This document shows positions 1 through 7,400 of a stretch of DNA of 8,140 nucleotides, piece by piece. Source of the DNA: JAJNPS01 sp031430315 (lineage in GTDB: Bacteria > Pseudomonadota > Alphaproteobacteria > Rhodobacterales > Rhodobacteraceae). The stretch spans positions 1 to 8,140 of the forward strand of contig JANPBI010000239.1 of the NCBI GenBank assembly GCA_031430315.1, read 5' to 3'. Under the pieces are notes generated by a model that was given only the letters and a program-made list of their open reading frames with translations, made no database searches and was not told the DNA's origin. Position 1 is the first letter of the stretch. Each line of letters opens with the position of its first letter. A program made the translations under genes and the position numbers.

Positions 1-736
1 CAAAGGCTTTGGCCAACGACGGGTTTGTCAGCGCATAGCCAACCCGCAAACCCGCCAGCCCATGCGCCTTGGAAAACGTCCGCATTCGGATCACGTTCGG
101 CGTGTTGGGGTCGATGACCGGAATTGCGCCGGGCGGGGCAAGGTCGGCATAAGCTTCGTCCAGGATCAACAATGTACCTTCTGGCAGGTCGCGGATCATC
201 GCCTCAACCTTCGCGCCCGGATGCCAGCTGCCCATCGGATTGTCGGGATTGGCGAGGTAGATCACCTTTGCCGCATGGGTTCGCGCCGCATCCAGCAGCG
301 CCTCCGGGTCTTCGTGATCATCGCGGTAAGGCACCCGGACCAGCCTGCCGCCAAAGCCCGCGACATGAAAGTTGAAGGTTGGATAGGCCCCCGCCGACGT
401 GACTGCGACATCCCCCTCACCCACCATCAGGCGCACGGTCATGCCCAAAAGGCCGTCGATCCCTTCGCCCACCACCACATGGCCCGGGGTGACGCCGTGA
501 TGTGCCGCAATCGCGGCTTTCAGGTCATGTACCTCGGGGTCGCCATACATCCAGACGTCTTGCGCTGCAGCCTGCATTGCGGCTATCGCAGCGGCTGACG
601 GGCCAAAGCCGCTTTCGTTGGCACCAAGACGGGCGACAAAGCGTTGTCCCATCGCCCGCTCTTGCGTTTCGGGACCCACGAAGGGCACCGTGTCGGGCAG
701 GCTTGCAGCCAGCAGGGTAAGGCGTGGAGGTGTCAT
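1..736 (-). CDS. HisC-like PLP-dependent aminotransferase, partial (C-terminus outside window)
   Basis: Read on the minus strand from ATG 736-734; 245 codons are visible and the frame is still open at the window edge. Fold type I (class I/II) aminotransferase of the histidinol-phosphate aminotransferase-like group, a cytoplasmic enzyme moving an amino group between an amino acid and a keto acid through pyridoxal phosphate. Visible landmarks: the N-terminal LGANESGFGPS segment, the NPDNPMG loop (family NPxNPTG), LDEAYADL with the Asp that contacts the PLP ring nitrogen, and SKAHGLAGLRVGY carrying the probable Schiff-base lysine K223. Family members are about 360 residues, so roughly the last third is missing. 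The start is the only ATG near the N-terminus in this frame; there is no strong Shine-Dalgarno. No other histidine-biosynthesis gene is nearby, so whether it is true HisC or an aromatic or other aminotransferase cannot be decided. It is divergent from the photolyase gene. Confidence 0.88.
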   Translation of the reverse strand, partial: MTPPRLTLLAASLPDTVPFVGPETQERAMGQRFVARLGANESGFGPSAAAIAAMQAAAQDVWMYGDPEVHDLKAAIAAHHGVTPGHVVVGEGIDGLLGMTVRLMVGEGDVAVTSAGAYPTFNFHVAGFGGRLVRVPYRDDHEDPEALLDAARTHAAKVIYLANPDNPMGSWHPGAKVEAMIRDLPEGTLLILDEAYADLAPPGAIPVIDPNTPNVIRMRTFSKAHGLAGLRVGYALTNPSLAKAF

Positions 737-777
737 GGCTGCGAATGAACCCGAAAGTTCCAACCATCGCAAGCCGG

Positions 778-807
778 TGATCCGGAACAGGATGCCCGCA
801 GTACTGA
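778..807 (+). promoter_or_regulatory. Candidate RpoE/ChrR-type (ECF sigma) promoter of the photolyase cluster
   Basis: In the 96-base gap between the divergent aminotransferase and photolyase genes, TGATCC lies at 778-783. This is the -35 hexamer I recall for singlet-oxygen-responsive RpoE promoters in Rhodobacter sphaeroides, where the photolyase gene is a known target. GTACTGA begins 17 bases later (801-807) and gives a partial -10 match containing the expected TA. A transcript starting shortly after would have a leader of about 20 bases before ATG 833. The -35 is exact; the -10 is imperfect, so this is a good candidate and no more. Confidence 0.45.
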
Positions 808-832
808 TTAGTATGTTTTGCAAGCGCCTCGC

Positions 833-2242
833 ATGACCACGCCCTTGATCTTGTGGTTCCGCAGGGATTTGCGCCTGTCCGATCATCCCATGCTCGCGGC
901 TGCGGTGGCGACGGGACGGCCGATCCTGCCGGTTTTCATTCTTGATCCCGAAACCGAAACCCTTGGGGCGGCCCCGCTGTGGCGGCTTGGCCTGTCGGTC
1001 GAGGAATTTGCCTGCGGGCTGGGTGCTTTGGGCAGCAGGCTGATCCTGCGGCGCGGGCCAGCCTTGCAGGTGCTGCAGTCGCTGATCGCCGAGACGGGGG
1101 CGACAGCGGTGCACTGGTCGCGTTTATACGATCCGGCATCCATTGCGCGGGATACTGACGTCAAGGCCGCACTGTCCGCGACCGGCATCGCCGCGACCAG
1201 CCATCCCGGCCACGTGCTGTTCGAACCCTGGACCGTGGAAACCGGGCAGGGCGGGTTCTACCGGGTCTATACCCCGTTCTGGCGTGCGGTCGAAGGGCGC
1301 GATCCCGGTGTGCTGATTGCAGCGCCCAAGCATCTTGCAGCACCAGACCGCTGGCCAGCATCGGACCGGATCGAGGACTGGCACATGTCGCGCCGGATGC
1401 GGCGCGGGGCCGCCGTGGTCCTGCCGCACCAAACGGTGGGAGAAAAGGCGGCGCAAGGCAGGCTGGACGCGTTTGTGGACGATGCAATCGCAGGGTACAA
1501 GGAACTGCGCGACCGACCGGATCTGCCCGCCACCTCGGGCCTGTCGCAAAACCTGACCTATGGCGAGATCGCGCCCCTGCGGCTCTGGCATGCGGGCCAG
1601 CGCGCTATGCATGAGGGCAAGGCCGGTGCCGCGCATTTCCTGCGCGAAGTGGTCTGGCGCGAGTTCGCCTATCACCTGATCTACCACAGCCCCCACATCA
1701 CCAGTCGAAACTGGCGCGAGGACTGGGACACCTTCCCTTGGCGCGGCGACAACCCGGACGCGGAACGCTGGCGGCGGGGGATGACGGGCGAACCCTTTGT
1801 CGATGCCGCCATGCGCGAGATGTATGTGACCGGCACCATGCACAACCGCGCCCGCATGATCGTCGGCAGCTATCTGACCAAGCACCTTATGACCGATTGG
1901 CGCGTCGGCCTCGACTGGTTTGCCGACTGCCTGACGGACTGGGACCCCGCCTCCAACGCGATGGGCTGGCAGTGGGTGGCGGGATCAGGGCCGGATGCGG
2001 CGCCCTATTTCCGCGTTTTCAACCCCGAGACCCAAGCCGAAAAGTTTGATCCGGACGGCACCTATCGCCGCCGCTTCATCGCCGAGCTTGGCGGGTCTGT
2101 TCATCCCGATGCAGCCGACTATTTCAGCGCAGTCCCAAAAAGCTGGCAGTTGAGTTCCCTCTCCCCCTATCCCGCGCCACTTATCACGCTAGCTGAGGGA
2201 CGCGAGCGGGCATTGCAGGCCTATGCGCGACGAAACTCTTGA
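833..2242 (+). CDS. phrB: Class I (CPD-type) deoxyribodipyrimidine photolyase
   Basis: Flavoenzyme that binds UV-made cyclobutane pyrimidine dimers and splits them with blue or near-UV light. The 469-residue product matches the roughly 470 residues of E. coli PhrB. The N-terminal alpha/beta antenna domain opens with LILWFRRDLRLSDH; the helical FAD domain holds SQNLTYGEIAP, FLREVVWREFAYHL, GEPFVDAAMREM, MHNRARMIVGSYLTK and PYFRVFNP. By eye alignment the electron-transfer Trp triad is complete (W303, W356, W379 for E. coli 306, 359, 382), and N375 matches the flavin-N5 asparagine N378. This points to a working photolyase rather than a degenerate cryptochrome. ATG 833 is preferred over the in-frame TTG at 818 because the product then begins like E. 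coli PhrB (MTT...). There is no clear ribosome site before it. It is the first gene of a three-gene cluster; R. sphaeroides calls the equivalent phrA. Confidence 0.95.
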   Translation: MTTPLILWFRRDLRLSDHPMLAAAVATGRPILPVFILDPETETLGAAPLWRLGLSVEEFACGLGALGSRLILRRGPALQVLQSLIAETGATAVHWSRLYDPASIARDTDVKAALSATGIAATSHPGHVLFEPWTVETGQGGFYRVYTPFWRAVEGRDPGVLIAAPKHLAAPDRWPASDRIEDWHMSRRMRRGAAVVLPHQTVGEKAAQGRLDAFVDDAIAGYKELRDRPDLPATSGLSQNLTYGEIAPLRLWHAGQRAMHEGKAGAAHFLREVVWREFAYHLIYHSPHITSRNWREDWDTFPWRGDNPDAERWRRGMTGEPFVDAAMREMYVTGTMHNRARMIVGSYLTKHLMTDWRVGLDWFADCLTDWDPASNAMGWQWVAGSGPDAAPYFRVFNPETQAEKFDPDGTYRRRFIAELGGSVHPDAADYFSAVPKSWQLSSLSPYPAPLITLAEGRERALQAYARRNS

Positions 2243-2246
2243 GCCA

Positions 2247-2276
2247 TTGACGCGTATCTGCTTGGGTTCGTAACAA
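2247..2276 (+). promoter_or_regulatory. Weak possible sigma-70-like promoter before the methyltransferase gene
   Basis: In the 56-base photolyase-methyltransferase gap, TTGACG (2247-2252) is followed 18 bases later by TAACAA (2271-2276). The -35 is good and the -10 poor. It could supply some independent transcription of the last two genes, but the gap is also short enough for simple read-through. Confidence 0.2.
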
Positions 2277-2298
2277 GAAAAGACCCTGGGGAGGGGAA

Positions 2299-3513
2299 AT
2301 GACGATCTTCACGTCCACCAAGGGCCAGACCGGCCTGCCGCGATACTTTGCCGCCGTATATGATGTTGCGCATCGCCTTGGGCGCGGGCGACTGGACTTT
2401 TGCTTGCCCGACGGCCGCCGTTTTCGCATCGACGGAAAGGCTCCCGGGCCGGTCGCAGAAATCACCGTCAACAATCCCGATCTTTTTGCGCGCATGATCC
2501 GTGACGGCGACCTGGGGTTCTGCGAAGCCTATGTCGATGCTTGGTGGACGACGCCCGACCTGCAAGGGTTCCTGGACCTGATCCAGATGCCCGAAAACAA
2601 TGTCGTCAATGACGGGTTTCCCGGCATGGCCTTTGTGCGGGCGTTCGAGCATGTGCGATTCTGGATGATGGGCAATTCACGCCGCCAGGCCCGGCGCAAC
2701 ATCGCAGCGCATTATGATCTGGGCAATGATTTCTACAAGCTTTGGCTGGACGACACGATGACCTATTCGTCCGGCCTGTTCCGGACAGGACAGGAAAATC
2801 TGGAACAGGCGCAAATCCTAAAATACGCCTCAATGGTTGACCAAATGGGGGCCAAGCCCGGCGACCACGTCCTGGAAATCGGCTGTGGCTGGGGCGGGTT
2901 TGCCGAATATGCCGCGGCCGAACGTGGCCTGCAGGTCACGGCACTGACGATCAGCCAGGCTCAGCACGACTATGCTGTCGAGCGGATCGCCAAGGTCGGC
3001 CTTGCCGATCGTGTGTCAATCAAGTTGCAAGATTATCGCGACGAACGGGGCAGCTATGATGGCGTTGCCTCGATAGAAATGTTCGAAGCGGTCGGCCAGC
3101 GCTATTGGCCGGTCTATTTCAATGCGTTGCGTGACCGCCTGAAACCGGGCCGGAATGCGACCCTGCAGATCATCATGGTGCCGGATGTGCGCTGGCCGAT
3201 TTATCGGCGGGGTGTTGATTTCATTCAGAAATACATCTTTCCGGGGGGCATGTTGCCCGCACCTTCCGTGTTGCGCGACGAAATAGAGCGCGCCGGACTG
3301 ACTTTGCGCGGATCCCTGGAATTTGCCGAAAGTTACAGCCTGACACTGCGCCGTTGGCATGAGGTGTTCAATGACCGCTGGGCAGAAGTGTCGCGCCTCG
3401 GCTTTGATGACCGTTTCAAACGGATGTGGGATTTTTACCTGACCTCTTGCGCGGGGGCGTTTCGCAGCGGAAACTGCGATGTGACACAGATCACGGTTAC
3501 AAGGCCGCGCTAG
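2299..3513 (+). CDS. Cfa-family SAM-dependent fatty-acyl-phospholipid methyltransferase (possibly UfaM-like)
   Basis: A 404-residue member of the cyclopropane-fatty-acyl-phospholipid synthase family, which adds a SAM-derived carbon to the double bond of unsaturated acyl chains in membrane phospholipids. Landmarks: HYDLGNDFYKLWLD, SAM motif I VLEIGCGWGG (191-200), LQDYRD, VDFIQKYIFPGGMLP and FKRMWDFYLTSCAGAF near the C-terminus. Against E. coli Cfa, two of the bicarbonate ligands are replaced: C139 by S158 (YSSGLF), and H266 by an isoleucine at 291/292 (LQIIMV). E239 (E263, MFEAVG) and Y317 (Y346) are kept. This fits the wider alphaproteobacterial subgroup and the R. sphaeroides methylase next to phrA, which makes methylated trans-unsaturated chains on the way to furan fatty acids; the exact product here is inferred. 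ATG 2299 follows a strong GAGGGG site and lies 56 bases after the photolyase stop. Confidence 0.88.
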   Translation: MTIFTSTKGQTGLPRYFAAVYDVAHRLGRGRLDFCLPDGRRFRIDGKAPGPVAEITVNNPDLFARMIRDGDLGFCEAYVDAWWTTPDLQGFLDLIQMPENNVVNDGFPGMAFVRAFEHVRFWMMGNSRRQARRNIAAHYDLGNDFYKLWLDDTMTYSSGLFRTGQENLEQAQILKYASMVDQMGAKPGDHVLEIGCGWGGFAEYAAAERGLQVTALTISQAQHDYAVERIAKVGLADRVSIKLQDYRDERGSYDGVASIEMFEAVGQRYWPVYFNALRDRLKPGRNATLQIIMVPDVRWPIYRRGVDFIQKYIFPGGMLPAPSVLRDEIERAGLTLRGSLEFAESYSLTLRRWHEVFNDRWAEVSRLGFDDRFKRMWDFYLTSCAGAFRSGNCDVTQITVTRPR

Positions 3514-3526
3514 ACAGGAGACGCCG

Positions 3527-3967
3527 ATGCCCACCGCCGCGAAACTCTTCGGCGCTTTGGCCTTTGCCATCTTGGGATGGATTTCGGCGAACATTTTTTC
3601 AACGGGTATGCCCGAAGGATCGCAGATCGGGCTATTGCGCGAAATTGTCGCCGCGATCGGGTTCCTGGCGGGTTGGCGTGTCATGGGGCCCGCCGCAGGG
3701 CGGGGCTATTATGCCGCGCTCGGCGGTGGGATGAAGACCGGGATCGTGATGGTGTTCTTTTCGCTGCTGGGCTTTTCGATCTACGAGATGGTCCTGTTGT
3801 CGATGAAGATGCGGTATGATGGACCGGTTGAGGCCGTTTTGGGTGTCTTTGACCTGATGATCGAATATGGCCAACTGATATTGCGCACGGACCTCTTGGT
3901 GACGCTTTTTGTGGGATCGGCGCTGGGCGGCTGGATCTCTGAATTTGCGGGCAAGCACTGGCGGTGA
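3527..3967 (+). CDS. trgA: TrgA-family inner-membrane protein
   Basis: Small 146-residue hydrophobic protein recognised as TrgA family from its overall pattern: an MPTAAKL start, GWRVMGPAAGRGYYAALGGG in the first half, RYDGPVEAVLGVFDLMIEYG in the second, and a tryptophan-arginine C-terminus. Four hydrophobic segments are visible, at about residues 5-24, 36-53, 69-92 and 121-140, so it should sit in the inner membrane. The founding member came from a tellurite-resistance locus of Rhodobacter sphaeroides, but no biochemical function is established and the tellurite label should not be taken literally. AGGAGA (3516-3521) precedes ATG 3527, and only 13 bases separate it from the methyltransferase stop, so the two are very probably cotranscribed. 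Placement suggests a role in membrane or photo-oxidative stress. Confident in the family, not in the role. Confidence 0.85.
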   Translation: MPTAAKLFGALAFAILGWISANIFSTGMPEGSQIGLLREIVAAIGFLAGWRVMGPAAGRGYYAALGGGMKTGIVMVFFSLLGFSIYEMVLLSMKMRYDGPVEAVLGVFDLMIEYGQLILRTDLLVTLFVGSALGGWISEFAGKHWR

Positions 3968-4042
3968 TCCGAACCGCGCCCAGGACGTGCCCGCGACCCT
4001 GAACGGGTGCCAGGCATTGCCACCAACCCGGGCGCGCAAGGG

Positions 4043-4083
4043 GCGCCCCCTCGCGGGGGGTGCGGAGCGGCCTTGACCGCTCC
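4043..4083. terminator. Tandem GC-rich hairpins between convergent gene clusters
   Basis: The 125-base gap between the rightward trgA stop and the leftward dehydrogenase stop holds two adjacent inverted repeats. The first pairs 4043-4050 with 4056-4063 (8 bp including one G-T, loop TCGCG). The second pairs GGAGCGG at 4064-4070 with CCGCTCC at 4077-4083 (7 bp, perfect, loop CCTTGA). Neither is followed by a clear T-run on either strand, so these are not textbook intrinsic terminators. The position between converging genes makes transcript-end stabilisation or two-way termination the likeliest job. Confidence 0.5.
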
Positions 4084-4092
4084 CTTCGCCCC

Positions 4093-5268
4093 TTAGATCG
4101 CGAGGTTGACCCAAGCTGCGTTTCGCGCCGAAGACCGCACACAGGCATCGACAAAGGCCACGCCTTCCAAGCCTTCTTTCAAGCCGGGATAGGTGGTCCC
4201 TTCGGGGATCGCGGTGTCGGTCTTGCGCGCCGTGATGGCGCGCGCGGCTTCGGCATAGATATTCGCGAACCCTTCGAGATAACCTTCTGGGTGGCCCGGG
4301 GGCACGCGGGTCACGCGCGCGGCCTCGGGGCCTGATCCGGCCCCGCCACGTGTGATCAGGCGTTTCGGCTGGCCCAGTGGCGTGAACCACAGATAGTTCG
4401 GGTCTTCCTGCGCCCATTCCAGACCGCCCTTGGTGCCAAACACCCGCAGGCGCAGACGGTTTTCGTTGCCCGGAGCTACCTGGCTGCACCAGAGCATCCC
4501 CTTGGCCCCACCCTTGAAGCGCATCAGGACATGGCCGTTGTCATCGACCCTTCGTCCCGGGACAAAGGCGGTCAAGTCGGCCGCAAGGCTGTCCAGCGTC
4601 AGTCCAGTCACGAAATTGGCCAGATTGAACGCATGCGTTCCAATGTCGCCGGTGGACCCGCCCGCACCCGACCGGGCAGGGTCCGTACGCCAGTCGGCCT
4701 GTTTCTGGCCCGTGGTTTCCAGCGGTTCAGACAGCCAGTCCTGCACATATTCCACATTCACCAGCCGCAGATCGCCCAACTCGCCGCCTGCAACCATCGC
4801 CTTGGCCTGCCGGATCATCGGATAGCCGGTGTAGTTATGGGTCAAAGCAAAGATGACACCTGACGCTTCAGCAGCCTTGGCCAGCTTTTTCGCCTCGGGC
4901 AGGGTCGCAGTCAGGGGCTTGTCGCAGATGACATGGATGCCCCGCTTGAGGAATTGCATCGCCACGGGGGCATGCATGTGGTTCGGGGTCACGATGGCGA
5001 CGACATCGATGCCGTCTTTGCGGCGAGCTTCGCGGCTGGCCATGTCGGCAAAGCTTTCATAGCACCGCGAAGGATCAAGTCCGAGGTCTGCTCCCGAGGC
5101 TTTCGATTTTTCCGGACTCGATGAAAAACACCCCGCAACCAGTTCATACTGATCATCAATCCTGGACGCGATGCGGTGCACGGCTCCAATAAAGGCATCG
5201 CGACCACCGCCGACCATGCCAAGGCGCAGGCGGGGCGGGCGGGCGGTATGGGCGGCGTCAATGGGCAT
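4093..5268 (-). CDS. Gfo/Idh/MocA family NAD(P)-dependent oxidoreductase
   Basis: A 391-residue cytoplasmic dehydrogenase of the glucose-fructose oxidoreductase / inositol dehydrogenase / MocA family, which oxidises or epimerises sugars, polyols or their derivatives with NAD(P). Visible parts: N-terminal Rossmann loop GMVGGG (17-22), ATPNH-like segment TPNHMHAP (94-101), the EKP-equivalent motif CDKPLT with catalytic-site K117, and GDIGTHAFNLANFVTG with the D208/H212 pair typical of the active site. The C-terminal half is the usual alpha/beta substrate domain. The start is ATG 5268-5266, placed 4 bases after the isomerase stop and preceded by CTGGAG inside the end of that gene. The frame stays open further upstream to 5805, but that stretch is only an off-frame reading of the isomerase gene. 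It is the last gene of the lacI operon; the substrate is unknown. Confidence 0.9.
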   Translation of the reverse strand: MPIDAAHTARPPRLRLGMVGGGRDAFIGAVHRIASRIDDQYELVAGCFSSSPEKSKASGADLGLDPSRCYESFADMASREARRKDGIDVVAIVTPNHMHAPVAMQFLKRGIHVICDKPLTATLPEAKKLAKAAEASGVIFALTHNYTGYPMIRQAKAMVAGGELGDLRLVNVEYVQDWLSEPLETTGQKQADWRTDPARSGAGGSTGDIGTHAFNLANFVTGLTLDSLAADLTAFVPGRRVDDNGHVLMRFKGGAKGMLWCSQVAPGNENRLRLRVFGTKGGLEWAQEDPNYLWFTPLGQPKRLITRGGAGSGPEAARVTRVPPGHPEGYLEGFANIYAEAARAITARKTDTAIPEGTTYPGLKEGLEGVAFVDACVRSSARNAAWVNLAI

Positions 5269-5272
5269 GAGA

Positions 5273-6328
5273 TCACTCCAGTCCAAGCATGCGGCGGTTG
5301 GCGGCGCGGTCGGTTCCCGCACCTGCGAAATCGTCAAAGGCCTTTTCAGTGACGCGGATGATGTGGGCATCAACGAAGGCGGCACCTTCGCGTGCACCGT
5401 CTTCGGGGTGTTTGATGCAGCATTCCCATTCCACCACCGCCCAGCCGTCAAAGCCGTACTGGGTGAGTTTCGAAAAGATACTGCCGAAATCAACCTGTCC
5501 ATCGCCAAGGCTGCGGAACCGGCCCGCGCGGTTGACCCATGACTGGTATCCGCCATAGACGCCCTGCCGCCCCGTTGGATTGAGTTCCGCATCCTTGACA
5601 TGGAACATCTTGATGCGGTCGTGGTAGATGTCGATATGGTCAAGGTAATCAAGGTGTTGCAAAACGTAGTGCGACGGGTCGTACAGCATGTTCGCACGGC
5701 TGTGGCCCTTGACCCGATCAAGGAACATCTCGAACGTGACACCGTCATGCAGGTCCTCGCCGGGATGGATTTCGTAGCAGACATCCACACCACACTCCTC
5801 GGCATGGTTCAGGATCGGGGTCCAGCGGCGCGCAAGCTCGTCGAACGCTTCTTCCACCAGACCGGCGGGGCGCTGCGGCCAAGGGTAGATGTAGGGCCAG
5901 GCCAGCGCTCCGGAGAACGTGGCATGTGCGTTCAGGCCAAGGTTCTTTGACGCCATCAGCGCCTTTTTCACCTGATCCACCGCCCATTCCGTGCGGGCTT
6001 TGGGATTGCCCCGGACAGATGGTGCCGCAAAACCGTCAAAGGCTGCGTCATAGGCAGGGTGGACGGCGACCAATTGGCCCTGCAGGTGGGTCGAAAGTTC
6101 GGTGATCGCGATACCCGCGTCCCTGGCTGTGCCTGTCAGTTCGTCGCAATAGGTCTTGGACGTCGCGGCCTTTTCCAAATCGAAAAGTCGCGCGTCCCAG
6201 CTGGGGATCTGCACGCCGTCATAGCCGCAATCTGCGGCCCAGGCAGTGATGGATCTCCAGCTGTTGAACGGGGCGGCATCCCCCGCAAACTGCGCCAGAA
6301 ACAGGGCTGGGCCCTTGATCGTTTTCAT
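5273..6328 (-). CDS. Sugar phosphate isomerase/epimerase-like TIM-barrel protein
   Basis: A 351-residue protein of the xylose-isomerase-like TIM-barrel superfamily (AP endonuclease 2 fold), whose bacterial members isomerise, epimerise or dehydrate sugars and cyclitols using a divalent metal. The likely metal ligands sit at the ends of barrel strands: E186 in CYEIHPGE, D217 in YDPSH, H243 in FHVKD and E300 in VVEWEC. GYDGVQIPSWD (35-45) is the early substrate-side strand. The start ATG 6328-6326 has a strong GGAGGTAG ribosome site that runs through the lacI stop codon, only 3 bases away, so translation is probably coupled. The downstream dehydrogenase follows after 4 bases. Such pairs often act together on an oxidised sugar (dehydrogenase makes the keto form, isomerase processes it), but the substrate and reaction are inference only. 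Confidence 0.88.
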   Translation of the reverse strand: MKTIKGPALFLAQFAGDAAPFNSWRSITAWAADCGYDGVQIPSWDARLFDLEKAATSKTYCDELTGTARDAGIAITELSTHLQGQLVAVHPAYDAAFDGFAAPSVRGNPKARTEWAVDQVKKALMASKNLGLNAHATFSGALAWPYIYPWPQRPAGLVEEAFDELARRWTPILNHAEECGVDVCYEIHPGEDLHDGVTFEMFLDRVKGHSRANMLYDPSHYVLQHLDYLDHIDIYHDRIKMFHVKDAELNPTGRQGVYGGYQSWVNRAGRFRSLGDGQVDFGSIFSKLTQYGFDGWAVVEWECCIKHPEDGAREGAAFVDAHIIRVTEKAFDDFAGAGTDRAANRRMLGLE

Positions 6329-6331
6329 CGT

Positions 6332-7393
6332 CTACCTCCGATGCGGGGTATCGCCCGCTTCCACATGATCTGGTTGGTCCAGGAACTGTCCGAATTCGGG
6401 TGTTTTCCGCTCGATCTTGCCGATAAGCGACCGGGCGAGGAAATCTCCTGCGCGGCCAACATCTTCGTGGACAACAAGGATTTCTTTGCGAAAACGGCGC
6501 AGAAACGAGATTGCCTCTTTTGCCACGAGATCGAAATCAGTGCCGATGCGCAAGCCTGCCTGTTCGGCGCCGTTGACCGCCGCCATCGCGGCTGTGGTGG
6601 ATCCGACAAGCAGACCATCCGGGCGGTTTGGGGCCGAGAAGCGGCGGCAGACCGCATCCTCGATCTGTTCGGAGGGCGAGTCGCTGCTGACATCGGTCGC
6701 GATCTCGCAGAGCGCGCCTTGCAGCGCGGCCTCGTTGACGAAACCGGTGATCATGTGTCCGGCATAGCTATGCTCGCGGGGCGGGGCGACCAGGAAGAGG
6801 TGCCGCCGGTGACGCGCGACAAGCGCTCGGACGCCAAGGCCAGCATAGACCTCGTTATCGAAATCGAAGAAGGAATGCTCGATTCCCATGTTGGAGCGGC
6901 CATGCGCCGTAAAGGGAAAGCCACGTTCGGACATATAGCGAATGCGGGGGTCGTCTGGCATGATCTGGTTCAGCACCACGCCGTCAGCGGATCCCGTCTC
7001 GAAGATGTAGCGGATCGGCGTCATCGGGTCCTGATCGCGAAAATAGGGCATCACGACCAGATGATAGGCGGTGCCGCGCAGTGCTGCAGCGATCGAATAG
7101 ATCATCTGGGCGGTGTGGTTCATCACATCCGCTTCGGTCGAAAGCACGAGAGCAATAACATTGGTCTTGCCGGTGCGCAGGCGCACGCCCGCACGGTTGG
7201 GGCGATACCCGAGCTCCTTGGCCGTTTCGCGCACACGGCGCTTGGTTTCCTCGCCGATGTCCGGGGCGTCCTTGAGTGCCCGGCTGACTGTGGCAATAGC
7301 AAGACCCGTGGCTGCGGCAATAGTCTTCAGCGTCGGGCGCTCGGTCTCCGAATCGGGCGCGGGCGGCGTCATGGAATCGGGGATCAATGGCAT
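6332..7393 (-). CDS. LacI-family transcriptional regulator
   Basis: A 353-residue repressor-type regulator. The N-terminal helix-turn-helix and hinge are clear: TLKTIAAATGLAIATVSRAL (21-40) followed by LGYRPNRAGVRLRTGKTNVI (61-80). The rest is a periplasmic-binding-protein-like effector domain that would bind a sugar or derivative. I chose ATG 7393-7391 because AGGGGGG lies 7 bases upstream on the coding strand. A longer frame to 7498 would add 35 residues unlike the family, and a later ATG at 7372 lacks a good ribosome site. A roughly 20-residue lead before the DNA-binding domain is somewhat long but Pro/Ser-rich and plausible. It is the first gene of the operon with the isomerase and dehydrogenase, and divergent from the transporter gene, so it probably controls both directions. 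The overlapping long opposite-strand frame is a shadow. Confidence 0.92.
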   Translation of the reverse strand: MPLIPDSMTPPAPDSETERPTLKTIAAATGLAIATVSRALKDAPDIGEETKRRVRETAKELGYRPNRAGVRLRTGKTNVIALVLSTEADVMNHTAQMIYSIAAALRGTAYHLVVMPYFRDQDPMTPIRYIFETGSADGVVLNQIMPDDPRIRYMSERGFPFTAHGRSNMGIEHSFFDFDNEVYAGLGVRALVARHRRHLFLVAPPREHSYAGHMITGFVNEAALQGALCEIATDVSSDSPSEQIEDAVCRRFSAPNRPDGLLVGSTTAAMAAVNGAEQAGLRIGTDFDLVAKEAISFLRRFRKEILVVHEDVGRAGDFLARSLIGKIERKTPEFGQFLDQPDHVEAGDTPHRR

Positions 7394-7400
7394 CGCAGCG

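Noticed and set aside
62..598. Plus-strand open frame opposite the aminotransferase
   Set aside because: The minus-strand reading carries the PLP lysine and NPxNPxG motifs; the plus frame has no recognisable feature.
818..832. TTG start five codons upstream for the photolyase
   Set aside because: No ribosome site supports it, it would fall very close to the likely transcript start, and family members begin as the product does from ATG 833.
1124..1885. 253-codon minus-strand frame inside the photolyase gene
   Set aside because: Antisense shadow of a confidently identified, motif-complete photolyase.
3965..3970. TGATCC at the end of trgA as a second RpoE-type -35
   Set aside because: It spans the stop codon of trgA and points into a convergent gap with no downstream plus-strand gene, so it is most likely chance.
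5269..5805. Extension of the dehydrogenase frame to a 570-codon reading
   Set aside because: The extra 179 residues are Arg/Ser/Thr-rich nonsense overlapping the isomerase gene on the same strand. The Rossmann domain begins properly after ATG 5268, which has its own ribosome site.
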